Below, in pieces: positions 1-7,866 of a DNA stretch of 64,000 nucleotides. The position numbers were made by a program, and so were the translations under genes. Origin of the DNA: Larkinella punicea (GTDB lineage: Bacteria; Bacteroidota; Bacteroidia; Cytophagales; Spirosomataceae); contig NZ_QOWE01000018.1 of the NCBI RefSeq assembly GCF_003334855.1, forward strand, positions 1-64,000. Direction: 5' to 3'. The notes below the pieces were generated by a model that had not been told where the DNA came from, searched no databases, and saw only the letters and a list, made by a program, of their open reading frames with translations. Numbering within the stretch: the first letter of the stretch is position 1; every line of letters starts with the position of its first letter.

Positions 1-112
1 TGCCCATTGGAAAACTAGGAATATTGTCTCTTCAATGTTCACTTATCCACAGGTGGCCCAGTTTACATCGGCGCGGGTGGACCAGCATTAATCGGTGTAA
101 ATGGCCCAGTTT
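1..112. mobile_element. End of a truncated mobile element with 24-bp periodic repeats (IS21-like?)
   Basis: The motif TGG(C/A)CCAG occurs at 54, 78 and 102, exactly 24 bp apart. The first two units also share ATCGG-G downstream. Regularly spaced repeats next to the tip are typical of transposase-binding sites at ends of IS21-family and similar elements. The SIR2-like reading frame on the minus strand runs into this sequence and stops at 88-90, so the element end appears to have replaced the true 3' end of that gene near 112. No transposase is in the window, so the family is a guess. Confidence 0.4.
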
Positions 113-1451
113 GGAGTGGCATATTCAACAAAGGCGGCACTTTTAAATCGAAGTTCAGGGTCCGCATTTTTAGCTACTCGAATTGTGGGCTCAAGCATCA
201 AATAAATAGATGACGATTTGCGGGTTATAGTCACATGTAACGCATCCACCCATAGCAAGTGGGTATTTGGAACATAGCCATTGGTTGTGTGCTTTACTGG
301 TTTATTATAAGAAGTATAGGTAAGCGTATTTAGGGGTAATAATTCTGGGTGATTTAATTGTCGGGGATTTAAAACAATATAATAATCACTTCGCTTTCTC
401 ATCCAGCGCAGAGGACGCTTTCTAGTCAGTGCATTCAGAAGAGCTTCAGTGACCAGATTTTTAATAGATGAATCATCAAAAGAAAAATGTTTTTCTTCAA
501 TTGTATAGATGCTTTTGCGGTTCTTTGGGAAAACCCTATCAAACTCTCGGTCATCTCCAAACCCGACGATACCCTGCTGTTTTCGAATACATAGTAGATT
601 AGCTTTTGCCTCTTTGACGGCTTCTAATATTTCTTTGGTATTACCACAATCGCATTCAATAAGCCGGGCGACGCTAGGATAATCTTTAATTTCAAGTGCG
701 TTTAATCGTAGAATGGGTGTCTGTTTACCCTTATTAGCTACAGGCTGATGGACAAGTCGCCGATTGCTGGTTTCTAATAGTTTTTTAGCGTCCTCAGGCA
801 CGTTTGGCAAAAATTTGAGAATGGATGAAAAACATTCTTCAAACGATTCAATTTCGACCAGATACGCAGGTATTCCTTTTGTGGAGGCCTTTTCCAAAAT
901 CGATGCTACGTTAGCAGCTACGCTGTTTCCTCTTCTGACAAACCAGAATAAGCCAGCGGGAAAAGTCGATGTCATTTCCAAGCTTTCCTCAATAACTTTC
1001 ATAATGGAATTATCCCTTCCACTATAGCCAATGAAAGCAAATCCATAATTTTCACAGGCATTCTTAAAGGCCAATCGAAGCTTTTCATCTTGCTGCCGTA
1101 GTTCTTCAACGGTATTTTTCATGAAAAGCGAATGAAAATCCCCATGCAACTTCAGTAGCGCTGGTGTTTTTTGATCCTGTATATAGTGAAGCCCTTGATA
1201 ATTGTTGTCTATTGAGGCAATATGCAACTTGGCGGTACTTTCATAAACCATTGCCGCAGCATCTTCAATCAAGCGGTCAAAGTTTGTCGTCAGAACAAAC
1301 CGCAACATCCCCATCTTCATGAGGACGGCCATTACTTTATAGCCGTAGGTGGGCTTTGCATTGGCTAGTTTTCGTTCTATGTACTCACTACGTAACGAAA
1401 GATCCGGATACGCCTTCTGAAAATAGTAAGAGTATAGTGTACCCCATTCTC
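88..1451 (-). pseudogene. SIR2-family protein, central and C-terminal part (gene disrupted)
   Basis: This is the larger remnant of a SIR2-domain gene. An ATG at 1332 opens a 414-residue ORF, and the same frame stays open upstream to the IS3 end at 1452. Just after that ATG the protein shows the SIR2-type stretch with LTTNFDRLIEDA. The Rossmann GAGAS motif lies on the separate fragment at 2654-2983. After the SIR2 region comes a C-terminal half of about 220 residues that I do not recognise; an effector-associated or APAZ-like domain is possible but unproved. The last residues before the stop at 88 are encoded by the neighbouring mobile-element end, so the native C terminus is lost. SIR2 proteins of this type are often NAD+-depleting effectors in antiphage systems. 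Here the gene is very probably inactive. Confidence 0.7.
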
Positions 1452-1479
1452 TGTACCACTACTTAGCCAAACGAAATGG

Positions 1480-2316
1480 TTAGTTGACAGATTTGTGTTG
1501 TTTTTCTTTCCCTTCGATTAACACCGTTGCGGGTGTTCGGTAACCCAACGACTGATGAGGCCGTTGGTAATTGTAATACTGAAAATACTTGCTCAGGCCC
1601 GCTCGCAGCTCACTACCCGTTTGATAGTTTCGCAAATAAACATCCTCATATTTTAGCGTTCGCCAAAACCGTTCCACGAAGATATTGTCCAAAGCTCGAC
1701 CTTTCCCGTCCCAACTAATTGCAATCTGGTGACCTTGTAAGACTGCTACAAAATCATCGCTGGTGAACTGACTGCCCTGATCGGTATTGAAGATTTCGGG
1801 CTTTCCCCATTGCTGTAAACTCTGTTGTAATGTAGCCACACACCAGTCCGCTTCAAGGGTGTTACTCATCTGCCACTGTAAGACGTATCGGCTATGCAAA
1901 TCTAAGATGGCCATGACATAAAAAAAGCCTTTTGGCATAGGAATGTAGGTTATGTCAGTGGCCCAAACCTGATGAACACTCGTAATCACCAAGCCTCTAA
2001 GCAGATAGAAAAAACGCTGACGAGGTACACCGGGTTTGGATAGATTCGGTTTTGGGAACTGTGTTTCCAGGCCCATCAAGGCTCTTAAACGGCGAACGCG
2101 TTTGATGTTTATTTCCCACCCTTCTTGCTTTAACAGGACAACCAGTCGGCGATGACCCAAATCAGGATGTTCGACATACCATTCATCCAATCGGCGCATG
2201 ATCCGCAAGGTTTGCTCATCAACTGGCACAGGTTGATAGGACAGACCAGTACGACTGACACTCAATAACCAACACTGTCGACGCAGACTCAATGCTGTAT
2301 TAGAGCGCTCAATCAT
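1480..2316 (-). CDS. IS3-family transposase OrfB (rve/DDE integrase domain)
   Basis: A 278-residue transposase catalytic subunit that cuts and joins the element ends. It starts with a helical HTH_21-like region (the segment ending in HRRLVVLLKQEG). The rve core follows, with the first Asp in WATDITYI, the second in FNTDQGSQFTS and the Glu in FVERFWRTLKYE. The C terminus has the common YNYQRPHQSLGYRTP block. The independent ATG at 2316 is probably not the main start. The frame is open upstream to the A9 tract at the end of orfA, which is in the right phase for a -1 frameshift giving an OrfAB fusion. No interruption is seen. Confidence 0.93.
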   Translation of the reverse strand: MIERSNTALSLRRQCWLLSVSRTGLSYQPVPVDEQTLRIMRRLDEWYVEHPDLGHRRLVVLLKQEGWEINIKRVRRLRALMGLETQFPKPNLSKPGVPRQRFFYLLRGLVITSVHQVWATDITYIPMPKGFFYVMAILDLHSRYVLQWQMSNTLEADWCVATLQQSLQQWGKPEIFNTDQGSQFTSDDFVAVLQGHQIAISWDGKGRALDNIFVERFWRTLKYEDVYLRNYQTGSELRAGLSKYFQYYNYQRPHQSLGYRTPATVLIEGKEKQHKSVN

Positions 2317-2330
2317 GTCTCGTCGCTGGC

Positions 2331-2621
2331 TTAAGGGTTGGTCACTAATTTTTTTTTCAGCCAGGTCAGCTCCATCTGTAACCGCCCGATCTGTTCGTAG
2401 AGCGGCCCTGTTTCATCGGCAATAGGCTTCTCGGCTCCCTTCTGTTGATCAAATAGTTGCGGAACAGCGGTCATAAATGCCTGTTTCCAAGTTTGCACCA
2501 ACTGCGGATGCAGATCATGCTCACTAGCGATCTGATTGAGAGTTTTGTCTTGGCGGAGTACTTCTAAAACGACCTTCACCTTGAACTCAGAGGTGAACTG
2601 ACGACGGCTTTTTGCTTTCAT
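2331..2621 (-). CDS. IS3-family transposase OrfA (HTH_Tnp_1)
   Basis: A 96-residue DNA-binding subunit of the IS3 transposase. The N-terminal helix-turn-helix of the HTH_Tnp_1 family is clear (RRQFTSEFKVKVVLEVLR, then IASEHDLHPQLVQTWKQ). It is followed by a leucine-rich helix (GRLQMELTWLKKKL) that normally mediates dimerisation. The coding sequence ends in a run of nine A residues just before the stop, used to make the OrfAB fusion. OrfA alone usually acts as a regulator of transposition. It lies 47 bp inside the right end of the element. Confidence 0.92.
   Translation of the reverse strand: MKAKSRRQFTSEFKVKVVLEVLRQDKTLNQIASEHDLHPQLVQTWKQAFMTAVPQLFDQQKGAEKPIADETGPLYEQIGRLQMELTWLKKKLVTNP
2349..2357 (-). 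other. Programmed -1 frameshift site (A9 tract) between orfA and orfB
   Basis: The minus strand reads CTG followed by nine A. Codon starts of orfA and orfB differ by exactly a -1 shift. After the tract the orfB frame is open (KISDQPLSQRRD, then the annotated Met), so slippage would fuse OrfA to OrfB as in other IS3 members. Confidence 0.75.
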
Positions 2622-2653
2622 AGTTGACTAAGTTAGCAACCATTCCGACAAGC

Positions 2654-2983
2654 TTAAAGGCTGGTACAAAAAAGCGGGATCACTATAGAGTACTCTTCTA
2701 GGCTATATTCTGGAGGTGGACTGTTAGGATCATTAGTGGCCCGCTTACTGTCAAAGTAAGCTTGGATTTTACTTTTTACCCCCGGCGTTAAATTGCTAAA
2801 CTGTGAAATTGGTGTGTTCTGCTCGGTGCAAAAGATACTCCGCTTAAAATCCCAAGTCATGTCATAAGCAGAGGGTAGCCCTGCCGCAACGGAAGCTCCT
2901 GCTCCAGTAAACCAAGCAATATTTTGTCCTCTTAAGCTAAAGATCCGAATGAATTCAGCAATCTGTAAAGTACTAAAGGCCAT
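2654..2983 (-). pseudogene. SIR2-family protein, N-terminal fragment
   Basis: This 5' remnant of the SIR2-like gene gives 109 residues, the last few coded by the IS3 end (gene sequence stops at 2669). It contains the NAD-binding GAGASVAAGLPSAYDMTWDF block near residues 26-45, diagnostic for SIR2 proteins. It continues to the PPPEYSLEEYS region that normally leads into the part found at 88-1451. The native start at 2983 looks intact. Even if transcribed it would give only a truncated Rossmann lobe. It lies upstream of, and in the same orientation as, the C-terminal remnant. Confidence 0.75.
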
Positions 2984-3336
2984 GTCAAATATGGTGAGTC
3001 AGTCTGTAAATGTCCTTATTTTTTATAAGTCTTCTCAAAAATACAACAAAGGCTTTCTTATAATATTGATCGAAACGGATTAAACAAGATTTCTACAGAA
3101 GTGGCCAAACGTGAATCAAAATCAGGAGGATAGAGGAGATTTTCACCCATTTTTCGAACATGATAAAAATTTGAAGTGTATATTAGCTAAGCTCTATATC
3201 AAAATGTTATATTTCATTTATCGACATTTATATCTTCAAATTTAATTACATGATTCTCTACTTTTGCAACCAAAAATCGAGTAATTGAGGTTTGACTATA
3301 ATTTACAAAATTGCCAATTCATGGAAAGTAATAACT
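2984..3336. other. AT-rich intergenic region, no gene seen
   Basis: This gap separates the end of the eight-gene operon (acpS stop at 3337) from the start of the SIR2-like gene. It is strongly AT-rich. I see no convincing ORF, RNA gene or hairpin with a T-run. It probably carries the promoter of the SIR2-like gene, but no clear TAnnTTTG box stands out. Confidence 0.4.
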
Positions 3337-3714
3337 TCACTTTTTTTCAGCTATAGCAAAAGCAATCGAATAGCTTGCACAATGAGAAATTGATAAATGC
3401 CATGCATCAACTCCCATATTGTCTGATATTTGCTTTGCTTGTCCCATAAGTTGAACGATCGGATTGCCATCCTCTGATTTAAGAATTTGAATTTGGCGCA
3501 AAGAAATACCATCCTGCATTCCTGTACCAAGGCATTTTAATATAGCTTCTTTCGCTGCAAATCTCCCTGCAATAAAATTCAAAGTTTTATGAGAATCATA
3601 TAACATCATCTCTTCATCAGATAAAATTCGATTTATAGTATGAGGTTTCGAGTCCCATTCTAAGGATTCTGATATTTTGTGATCTACAATATCGCAACCG
3701 ATCCCAATAATCAT
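3337..3714 (-). CDS. acpS: Holo-[acyl-carrier-protein] synthase (AcpS-type 4'-phosphopantetheinyl transferase)
   Basis: This enzyme transfers the phosphopantetheine arm of CoA to a serine of an acyl carrier protein. At 125 residues it has normal AcpS length. It shows the Mg-binding GIGCDIV near the N terminus, the family signature FIAGRFAAKEAILKCLGTG (with the conserved Glu) and the C-terminal WHLSISHC block. The key residues look intact, so activity is expected. Its ATG directly follows the TAA of the MazG-like gene, with no spacer, making it the last gene of the AT-rich operon. The first gene of the same operon encodes an ACP-like protein, so this is likely a dedicated activator rather than the housekeeping copy. 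That is inference; the housekeeping acpS would have to be found elsewhere. Confidence 0.9.
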   Translation of the reverse strand: MIIGIGCDIVDHKISESLEWDSKPHTINRILSDEEMMLYDSHKTLNFIAGRFAAKEAILKCLGTGMQDGISLRQIQILKSEDGNPIVQLMGQAKQISDNMGVDAWHLSISHCASYSIAFAIAEKK

Positions 3715-4290
3715 TTAGCTTAAAGACTCATAGTTAATTTCCTTTTTTATAGCATTAAATTCAACCTTACCTCCATTATTGGCGATTAAAAATCGAAAAA
3801 CTTCATATGCTTTCAAAATAGCGTTCTCCCACTGTTTTTTAGTTCTAACTTTGACCTCAAAGTTTTCAGTCATTTCCTTTATTATTCGAAGTGTAGTCTT
3901 TGAAACCTGTGAAACATCCTTGAAATAATTTTTTCGCTTTGCCTCATTAAAAATAATCATAGACAGAGCCTCTTCTGTAATTGCGGCTCTAGCTCCATCT
4001 TCTACTTCATCTACCAAATTATTACTTTTTCTCTTGCATTTTACTAATACCCTTGTACATGGAGACCATCCAAGTAAAGTAGCAAATGAATAGTGGAAGA
4101 CATCATGATAACGATAAAAATCGTTTTTATAAGAATTGTCATTAATTACATCTCCCACTTGCTTATTATTAAGCACTACCCTTACTTCCTGTTTTTCTCC
4201 TGTTTTAATTTCTTCAAAGGATACAGTAAAATATTTTGGAATTTGCTCGGATTCTGAATACGCAGAATCAAAAAAATGTGCAGCTTTCAT
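3715..4290 (-). CDS. MazG-like (all-alpha NTP pyrophosphohydrolase-type) protein
   Basis: A 191-residue, mostly helical soluble protein. The segment YRYHDVFHYSFATLLGWSP (residues 59-77), followed by KCKRKSNNLVDEVEDGARA and ITEEA, matches a MazG-like family annotated as nucleotide pyrophosphohydrolase. D94-EVED-98 and E106/E107 would be the metal ligands in an ExxE...E type site. MazG enzymes hydrolyse (d)NTPs or modified nucleotides to NMPs and pyrophosphate. The C terminus (WENAILKAYEVFRFL, then NNGGKV) is typical of this subgroup. Its ATG overlaps the stop of the upstream dCTP-deaminase-like gene (ATGA), and acpS follows with no gap, so tight co-expression is likely. The substrate is unknown; the context suggests a deoxynucleotide. 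Confidence 0.65.
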   Translation of the reverse strand: MKAAHFFDSAYSESEQIPKYFTVSFEEIKTGEKQEVRVVLNNKQVGDVINDNSYKNDFYRYHDVFHYSFATLLGWSPCTRVLVKCKRKSNNLVDEVEDGARAAITEEALSMIIFNEAKRKNYFKDVSQVSKTTLRIIKEMTENFEVKVRTKKQWENAILKAYEVFRFLIANNGGKVEFNAIKKEINYESLS

Positions 4291-5153
4291 CGGCGGTCAT
4301 TTTTTATTTGAATAACATTTCTAATCTTTTGTAAGCTATCAATCTCAATTAGTAGTTTTTTCTTTTCTACTAATTTCAAGTTAATCATGGAATCAACGAT
4401 GACTTCTTTTTGTTTAATTTCGATTCCTTTGTTAAGGCCGTAATTGAAAACAACCCAATCAAAAATAAATTTCACAAAAATTATAACCATTAGACCTAAT
4501 GCTGTCTTAGCAAGATAGTCTATTGCTTTTTGTTCTTTCTCAATTAACTCTATTTTGCCTTTTTGGATGTCATCAATATTATTAATTTTAGTATCAAGAA
4601 TTTTATACCCGTCATCTATCTTTTTAAGCAAAAAACTAGGAGATGCCAAATCACCCTGACTCAATGCCTCCACCGGCTCTACCGGAATACTGAATTGTTT
4701 TTCATGTGTTCCGGAGTAATCTTGCTTTTCATTTAACTCTGCAAACCATATTGGAAAGCACTTTTGCCCTCTCTTCAAAACAATTGTAGAAGGACCAGCA
4801 TTATAGACAGAAAATAGAAGATTTCCTTCAAAACCAGGATCAACATGAAATCCAGACACATTTACTAGGCCTTTAAACTTTATGCCTGCCTTTATTGATA
4901 TAAAGGCAATTTTAGTTTCAGGGATTTTTACTTTCTCCTCCGTGAGAAGTAATGCAAACTGACCTGGTGCAATATAAATTTCTTGACCAATACTCAAAGA
5001 CTTTATTGAGCGAGGTTTAGTATCTGTTTGAAACACTTGGCCGCCAAGGGATAGTTCGTAAGCCCCGTTCTTTATATTATTCTCGTCAAACGGGAATATC
5101 ACATCCGATGCTTGTAAAAGTTGAAAAAGACTCTTCGTTCCTATGAATGACAT
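4287..5153 (-). CDS. Membrane-anchored dCTP-deaminase/dUTPase-fold protein, catalytically degenerate
   Basis: The first 145 or so residues have the dUTPase/dCTP-deaminase fold. GAYELSLGG (30-38), the IAPGQFALLLTEE strand and the VDPGFEGNL turn (104-112) align well with Dcd enzymes. Against E. coli Dcd recalled from memory, the catalytic Glu138 falls on Ser115 and Arg115 falls on Lys92, and the GRSS loop is not kept. Deamination therefore looks unlikely. Unlike the roughly 190-residue enzymes, this 288-residue protein adds a linker, one transmembrane helix (about 217-238) and a charged coiled-coil-like tail. A membrane-tethered deoxynucleotide-binding sensor is a reasonable inference. It lies 23 bp after the HMUDK-like gene and overlaps the MazG-like gene by 4 bp. 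Confidence 0.72.
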   Translation of the reverse strand: MSFIGTKSLFQLLQASDVIFPFDENNIKNGAYELSLGGQVFQTDTKPRSIKSLSIGQEIYIAPGQFALLLTEEKVKIPETKIAFISIKAGIKFKGLVNVSGFHVDPGFEGNLLFSVYNAGPSTIVLKRGQKCFPIWFAELNEKQDYSGTHEKQFSIPVEPVEALSQGDLASPSFLLKKIDDGYKILDTKINNIDDIQKGKIELIEKEQKAIDYLAKTALGLMVIIFVKFIFDWVVFNYGLNKGIEIKQKEVIVDSMINLKLVEKKKLLIEIDSLQKIRNVIQIKNDRR

Positions 5154-5176
5154 ACTTTTTTAATATTTACATTCAG

Positions 5177-6184
5177 TCATTTGCTAAGTTCCAATATCTT
5201 GTCATTGATGCCCCATTTTGGGGGAAACCAAATACTAAGTGGAACTGAGTTTATTTTGAATTTTTGTTTTATTTTTACTCTATCACTACTTCCCTTTACA
5301 TTGGGATGCTTCACTCGCGCATACTTATCTACTTCACAAAAAATATTTTGACAATCGATTAGTTGTAGGCGCCGTCCCCAAAGGTTATTGAAGACTAAGC
5401 CTAAACGCTCAAATTCTTGTTCCTGCCTGTCGGTCATCAACTTTATTACCTCTGCATTATTTAGGCCAGCTGTATCTTGGAAACATTTACTTATTCCTCC
5501 AATCGCTCCAGGCCCTGGGACAACAAAATCAGATTCGGAAAAATTTAAAATAGAAGAGTAATTAATGTCTATCAATAGCTGATATGCTAAGAAGTCACCA
5601 AGACTTGGAAAACTTTTAATTATCTCAAATGCTTGCTGCATTTTATTTGTAGACATTAATTGCTCATGTGTATTAGCACTAATAATATGCTCAATTAATT
5701 TTAGATGGTTTGAATGCTTTCTTAAGTATCCAAAATAAGATTTACCTGACGGCATAATATAAGCAGCCGAGTAAATTCTTTTCCCACTATTAATAGTCTC
5801 TGATAATATATTATTGTATCGTTTAAAATCATATTCCTCATAGGTAATATTGCCGAGTGCTGAATTTAATAGCTCCCAAGTTTCAATTTTATTGAACAAT
5901 TTAAATAATAATATTCGGAACAAAACCTCTTTTGGAGAATTTGGAAGGTCATCTCTATAAATAACATTTCTTATTAAATACTGGCTCACTCTGTCTGCCG
6001 CACGGTATACATTAGTGAACCGATATTGATTAATTATCATATCTGAAGACCAAGGGTATGATTCACCATTCAATCGATTAAAAAACGCCTCTTGTCTAAG
6101 AGCAGCAAATTTCCAATAACTATCATATACCTCTGTTGTTTTGGCTGGTGCAATAGAAACACAAATGGTTAATCCTGATTTCAT
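5177..6184 (-). CDS. 5-hmdU DNA kinase helical-domain / aGPT-Pplase clade 3 family protein
   Basis: A 335-residue protein of the family described by Aravind and colleagues as alpha-glutamyl/putrescinyl-thymine pyrophosphorylase clade 3, also known as the helical domain of 5-hydroxymethyl-dU DNA kinases. The signature lies at residues 23-76: YWKFAALRQEAFFNRL, PWSSD, then YRFTNVYRAADRVSQYLIRN. Later conserved blocks include VVPGPGAIGGISKCF and the C-terminal WGRRLQLIDCQNIFCEVDKY. Phage relatives take part in replacing or decorating thymine in DNA. No P-loop kinase domain is fused here. The neighbours (TS-like, dCTP-deaminase-fold, MazG-like) fit a role in unusual pyrimidine nucleotides or modified DNA. 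The exact reaction cannot be read from sequence. The start at 6184 leaves a 72-bp gap after the TS-like gene. Confidence 0.75.
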   Translation of the reverse strand: MKSGLTICVSIAPAKTTEVYDSYWKFAALRQEAFFNRLNGESYPWSSDMIINQYRFTNVYRAADRVSQYLIRNVIYRDDLPNSPKEVLFRILLFKLFNKIETWELLNSALGNITYEEYDFKRYNNILSETINSGKRIYSAAYIMPSGKSYFGYLRKHSNHLKLIEHIISANTHEQLMSTNKMQQAFEIIKSFPSLGDFLAYQLLIDINYSSILNFSESDFVVPGPGAIGGISKCFQDTAGLNNAEVIKLMTDRQEQEFERLGLVFNNLWGRRLQLIDCQNIFCEVDKYARVKHPNVKGSSDRVKIKQKFKINSVPLSIWFPPKWGINDKILELSK

Positions 6185-6256
6185 ATTAATTGAGTCTCTT
6201 CTTCCAAAGAGAATAACTTTCCTATGCTTCGGACTGTAAGTAAAAACAAAGCAACT

Positions 6257-7000
6257 TTATTCATATATACTCAATTGGTTAAACTCCATTCTTAATTTTT
6301 TTGCTTTTTCTTTCGATATATCTAAATGTTCTACACCGACGAAACAATTTAATCTTTCAAAATTTAAATTAAGCTCCCTTGCGACAAATTTCCCTAAATT
6401 TATTAACCCCAACCAATTGCCATATGCTCGTTCATAAAGATACTGCATTGCGTAAAAGCTATTAATAATTAGACCTCTACTAGGAGTTTCATTAAATGTT
6501 ACGTGTTGTAAGCAAGGAAAACGTTGATATGGACTGTCAGAATGGTCCCTTGTTGCATCAAAAATAGAAGCTTGTAGTTTGGAACGTCTCACACTTTGCT
6601 CTTCCTGTAAAGAATTAATAATCATTTCGAGCTGGTTTATTTTACCGTTAAAAGCAATTAATCGTTCGAAGTAAGTGCCTTTAGCATTTTTTGGATCGAT
6701 CTTTTTTAATCGAGGTAAAATGCTAAGATATCCTTCGTATAAAGCGTGCCTATCATATGAGTAAAGCTGATAAAGTGACTCTGGAAAAATTGTTTCTGCC
6801 ACAGTATTAATTGATGATTTCTCATTGATACGGAGGCTTTGCTCAAGCATATTCCGTACTTCAATTGACTCTTCAAATTTTGTAAGAGTCACTACCAAAG
6901 GGGTAATGTCAGCGCCAGAGTTTTGGAGTATGTGATCTACAGCTCTGCACCAAACAATTGACAAATTTGTACCTTCAAGTAACAAAGGGGTCGTATACAT
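6257..7000 (-). CDS. Divergent thymidylate-synthase-like protein
   Basis: I place the start at the ATG at 7000, two bases after the metallopeptidase stop (TAA-AT-ATG). A longer in-frame reading would overlap the peptidase gene. The 247-residue product resembles the thymidylate synthase superfamily. RFPCLQHVTF (Cys163) matches the PC(H/Q) nucleophile region. The following YLYERAYGNWLGLINLGKFVA matches the region where TS binds dUMP phosphate and base. GTYFERLI near residue 108 fits the N-terminal half. The QRS-type phosphate-binding Arg and the following Asp of true TS are not evident, so substrate or activity may differ. TS relatives also make hydroxymethylated dUMP or dCMP. With an HMUDK-like gene next door, a role in modified pyrimidine chemistry or nucleotide binding is likely but unproved. 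Confidence 0.55.
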   Translation of the reverse strand: MYTTPLLLEGTNLSIVWCRAVDHILQNSGADITPLVVTLTKFEESIEVRNMLEQSLRINEKSSINTVAETIFPESLYQLYSYDRHALYEGYLSILPRLKKIDPKNAKGTYFERLIAFNGKINQLEMIINSLQEEQSVRRSKLQASIFDATRDHSDSPYQRFPCLQHVTFNETPSRGLIINSFYAMQYLYERAYGNWLGLINLGKFVARELNLNFERLNCFVGVEHLDISKEKAKKLRMEFNQLSIYE

Positions 7001-7002
7001 AT

Positions 7003-7866
7003 TTATTCGGTGTCTTCTTCTATATGTCGATATTCTGCTAGGCCAACATAGCCTAGCTTTTGTATACGGATGAAAAAACATATAGAATTATCATGAGAAA
7101 ATGCACGAACGATACCAGGTTTTTCTGCTATAAAAACACTCCTAGTATTATTAGCCAGTTTAAACTCTTGCAAATGGTTCCCTTCAACTTTAAAACCAGA
7201 AGGAAGAATAATATAATTTGTAACTTCTAAATCGACGATACTTAATCCCCAATTAGTATCAATAATTTTAAAATGTGATTTTAAAATTATTCGAGTTTCT
7301 AAAAGGCTTTCTAATATTTTAGCTGGTTGGGACTTAAGCAATGATACAGACTTCTGCTCATTAATCAAGCCATGTGCTTTACAATGCACTATTAGTGTCT
7401 GGTAGCCTACTCCAAAAATCGAGGAAATTGTATAATATTCCACGGGTGAAGATTTTTGTATCGACCAATTTCTTTTTGCAAATTCAGATTGTATACCGGC
7501 TATGGGGAGTAACATTGCCCCGGCAAATAAGTCCACCAATTGTTCTTCACTATCTTTATAAGTGGAGTTAGCTTGCTGCTCCGATAACGTATCAATTTTT
7601 AAACCATGATCAAAAACGTGATGCCCAAGTTCGTGTGCGCAAGTAAAGCATCGCCTTGAGAAAGGCCGCTGATTGGACAAAATGATTGTTGGATATGCTC
7701 CATTCTTTTGTTTGACATAGAGGCCTTCCATGTTAATGTCAACAAATCTTACTGTAAGTCCCAAATTGACACACGCATCAAAAATATTAATAGGCTGAAA
7801 AATATTCAGTCCCAATCGAGTTCGTATTTCGTCAGCCTTTAAAATTGCCTTTGTATTCAAATTCAT
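7003..7866 (-). CDS. ImmA/IrrE-family metallopeptidase
   Basis: A 287-residue zinc peptidase of the ImmA/IrrE (DUF955) family. The metal site HELGH is at residues 78-82 in FTCAHELGHHVFDHG. It is followed by EEQLVDLFAGAMLLP, where a Glu near 108 would be the third ligand. The domain starts with the usual ADEIRTRLGL...PINIFDACVNLGLTVRFVD. The C-terminal 120 residues are extra and could sense a ligand. Such peptidases commonly cleave a partner XRE repressor and so switch on the element or stress genes. The ATG overlaps the TAA of the XRE gene by one base (TAATG), so the two are almost certainly a regulatory pair. Confidence 0.9.
   Translation of the reverse strand: MNLNTKAILKADEIRTRLGLNIFQPINIFDACVNLGLTVRFVDINMEGLYVKQKNGAYPTIILSNQRPFSRRCFTCAHELGHHVFDHGLKIDTLSEQQANSTYKDSEEQLVDLFAGAMLLPIAGIQSEFAKRNWSIQKSSPVEYYTISSIFGVGYQTLIVHCKAHGLINEQKSVSLLKSQPAKILESLLETRIILKSHFKIIDTNWGLSIVDLEVTNYIILPSGFKVEGNHLQEFKLANNTRSVFIAEKPGIVRAFSHDNSICFFIRIQKLGYVGLAEYRHIEEDTE

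Larger units (their letters stand above)
1452..2668 (-). mobile_element. IS3-family insertion sequence, apparently complete
   Basis: A 1217-bp element bounded by imperfect terminal inverted repeats that begin TGTACCA (left tip TGTACCACTACTTAGCC at 1452, right tip TGTACCAGCCTTTAAGC read inward from 2668). It carries orfA and orfB in the order and sizes usual for the IS3 family, with a catalytic DDE set in orfB. It sits inside a SIR2-like gene in the gene's own orientation. I see no target duplication: CTC precedes 1452 and AAA follows 2668. Joining the two flanks also does not restore the SIR2 frame, so a small flank change is likely. Both transposase frames look intact, so the copy may be active. 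Confidence 0.85.

Noticed and set aside
88-2983. Short Argonaute system (SIR2-APAZ)
   Set aside because: The C-terminal half could not be recognised as APAZ and no Argonaute gene is in the window.
7001-7081. Upstream start for the TS-like gene
   Set aside because: It would overlap the peptidase gene by 79 bp and adds a basic, non-conserved stretch; the ATG at 7000 lies two bases after the peptidase stop.
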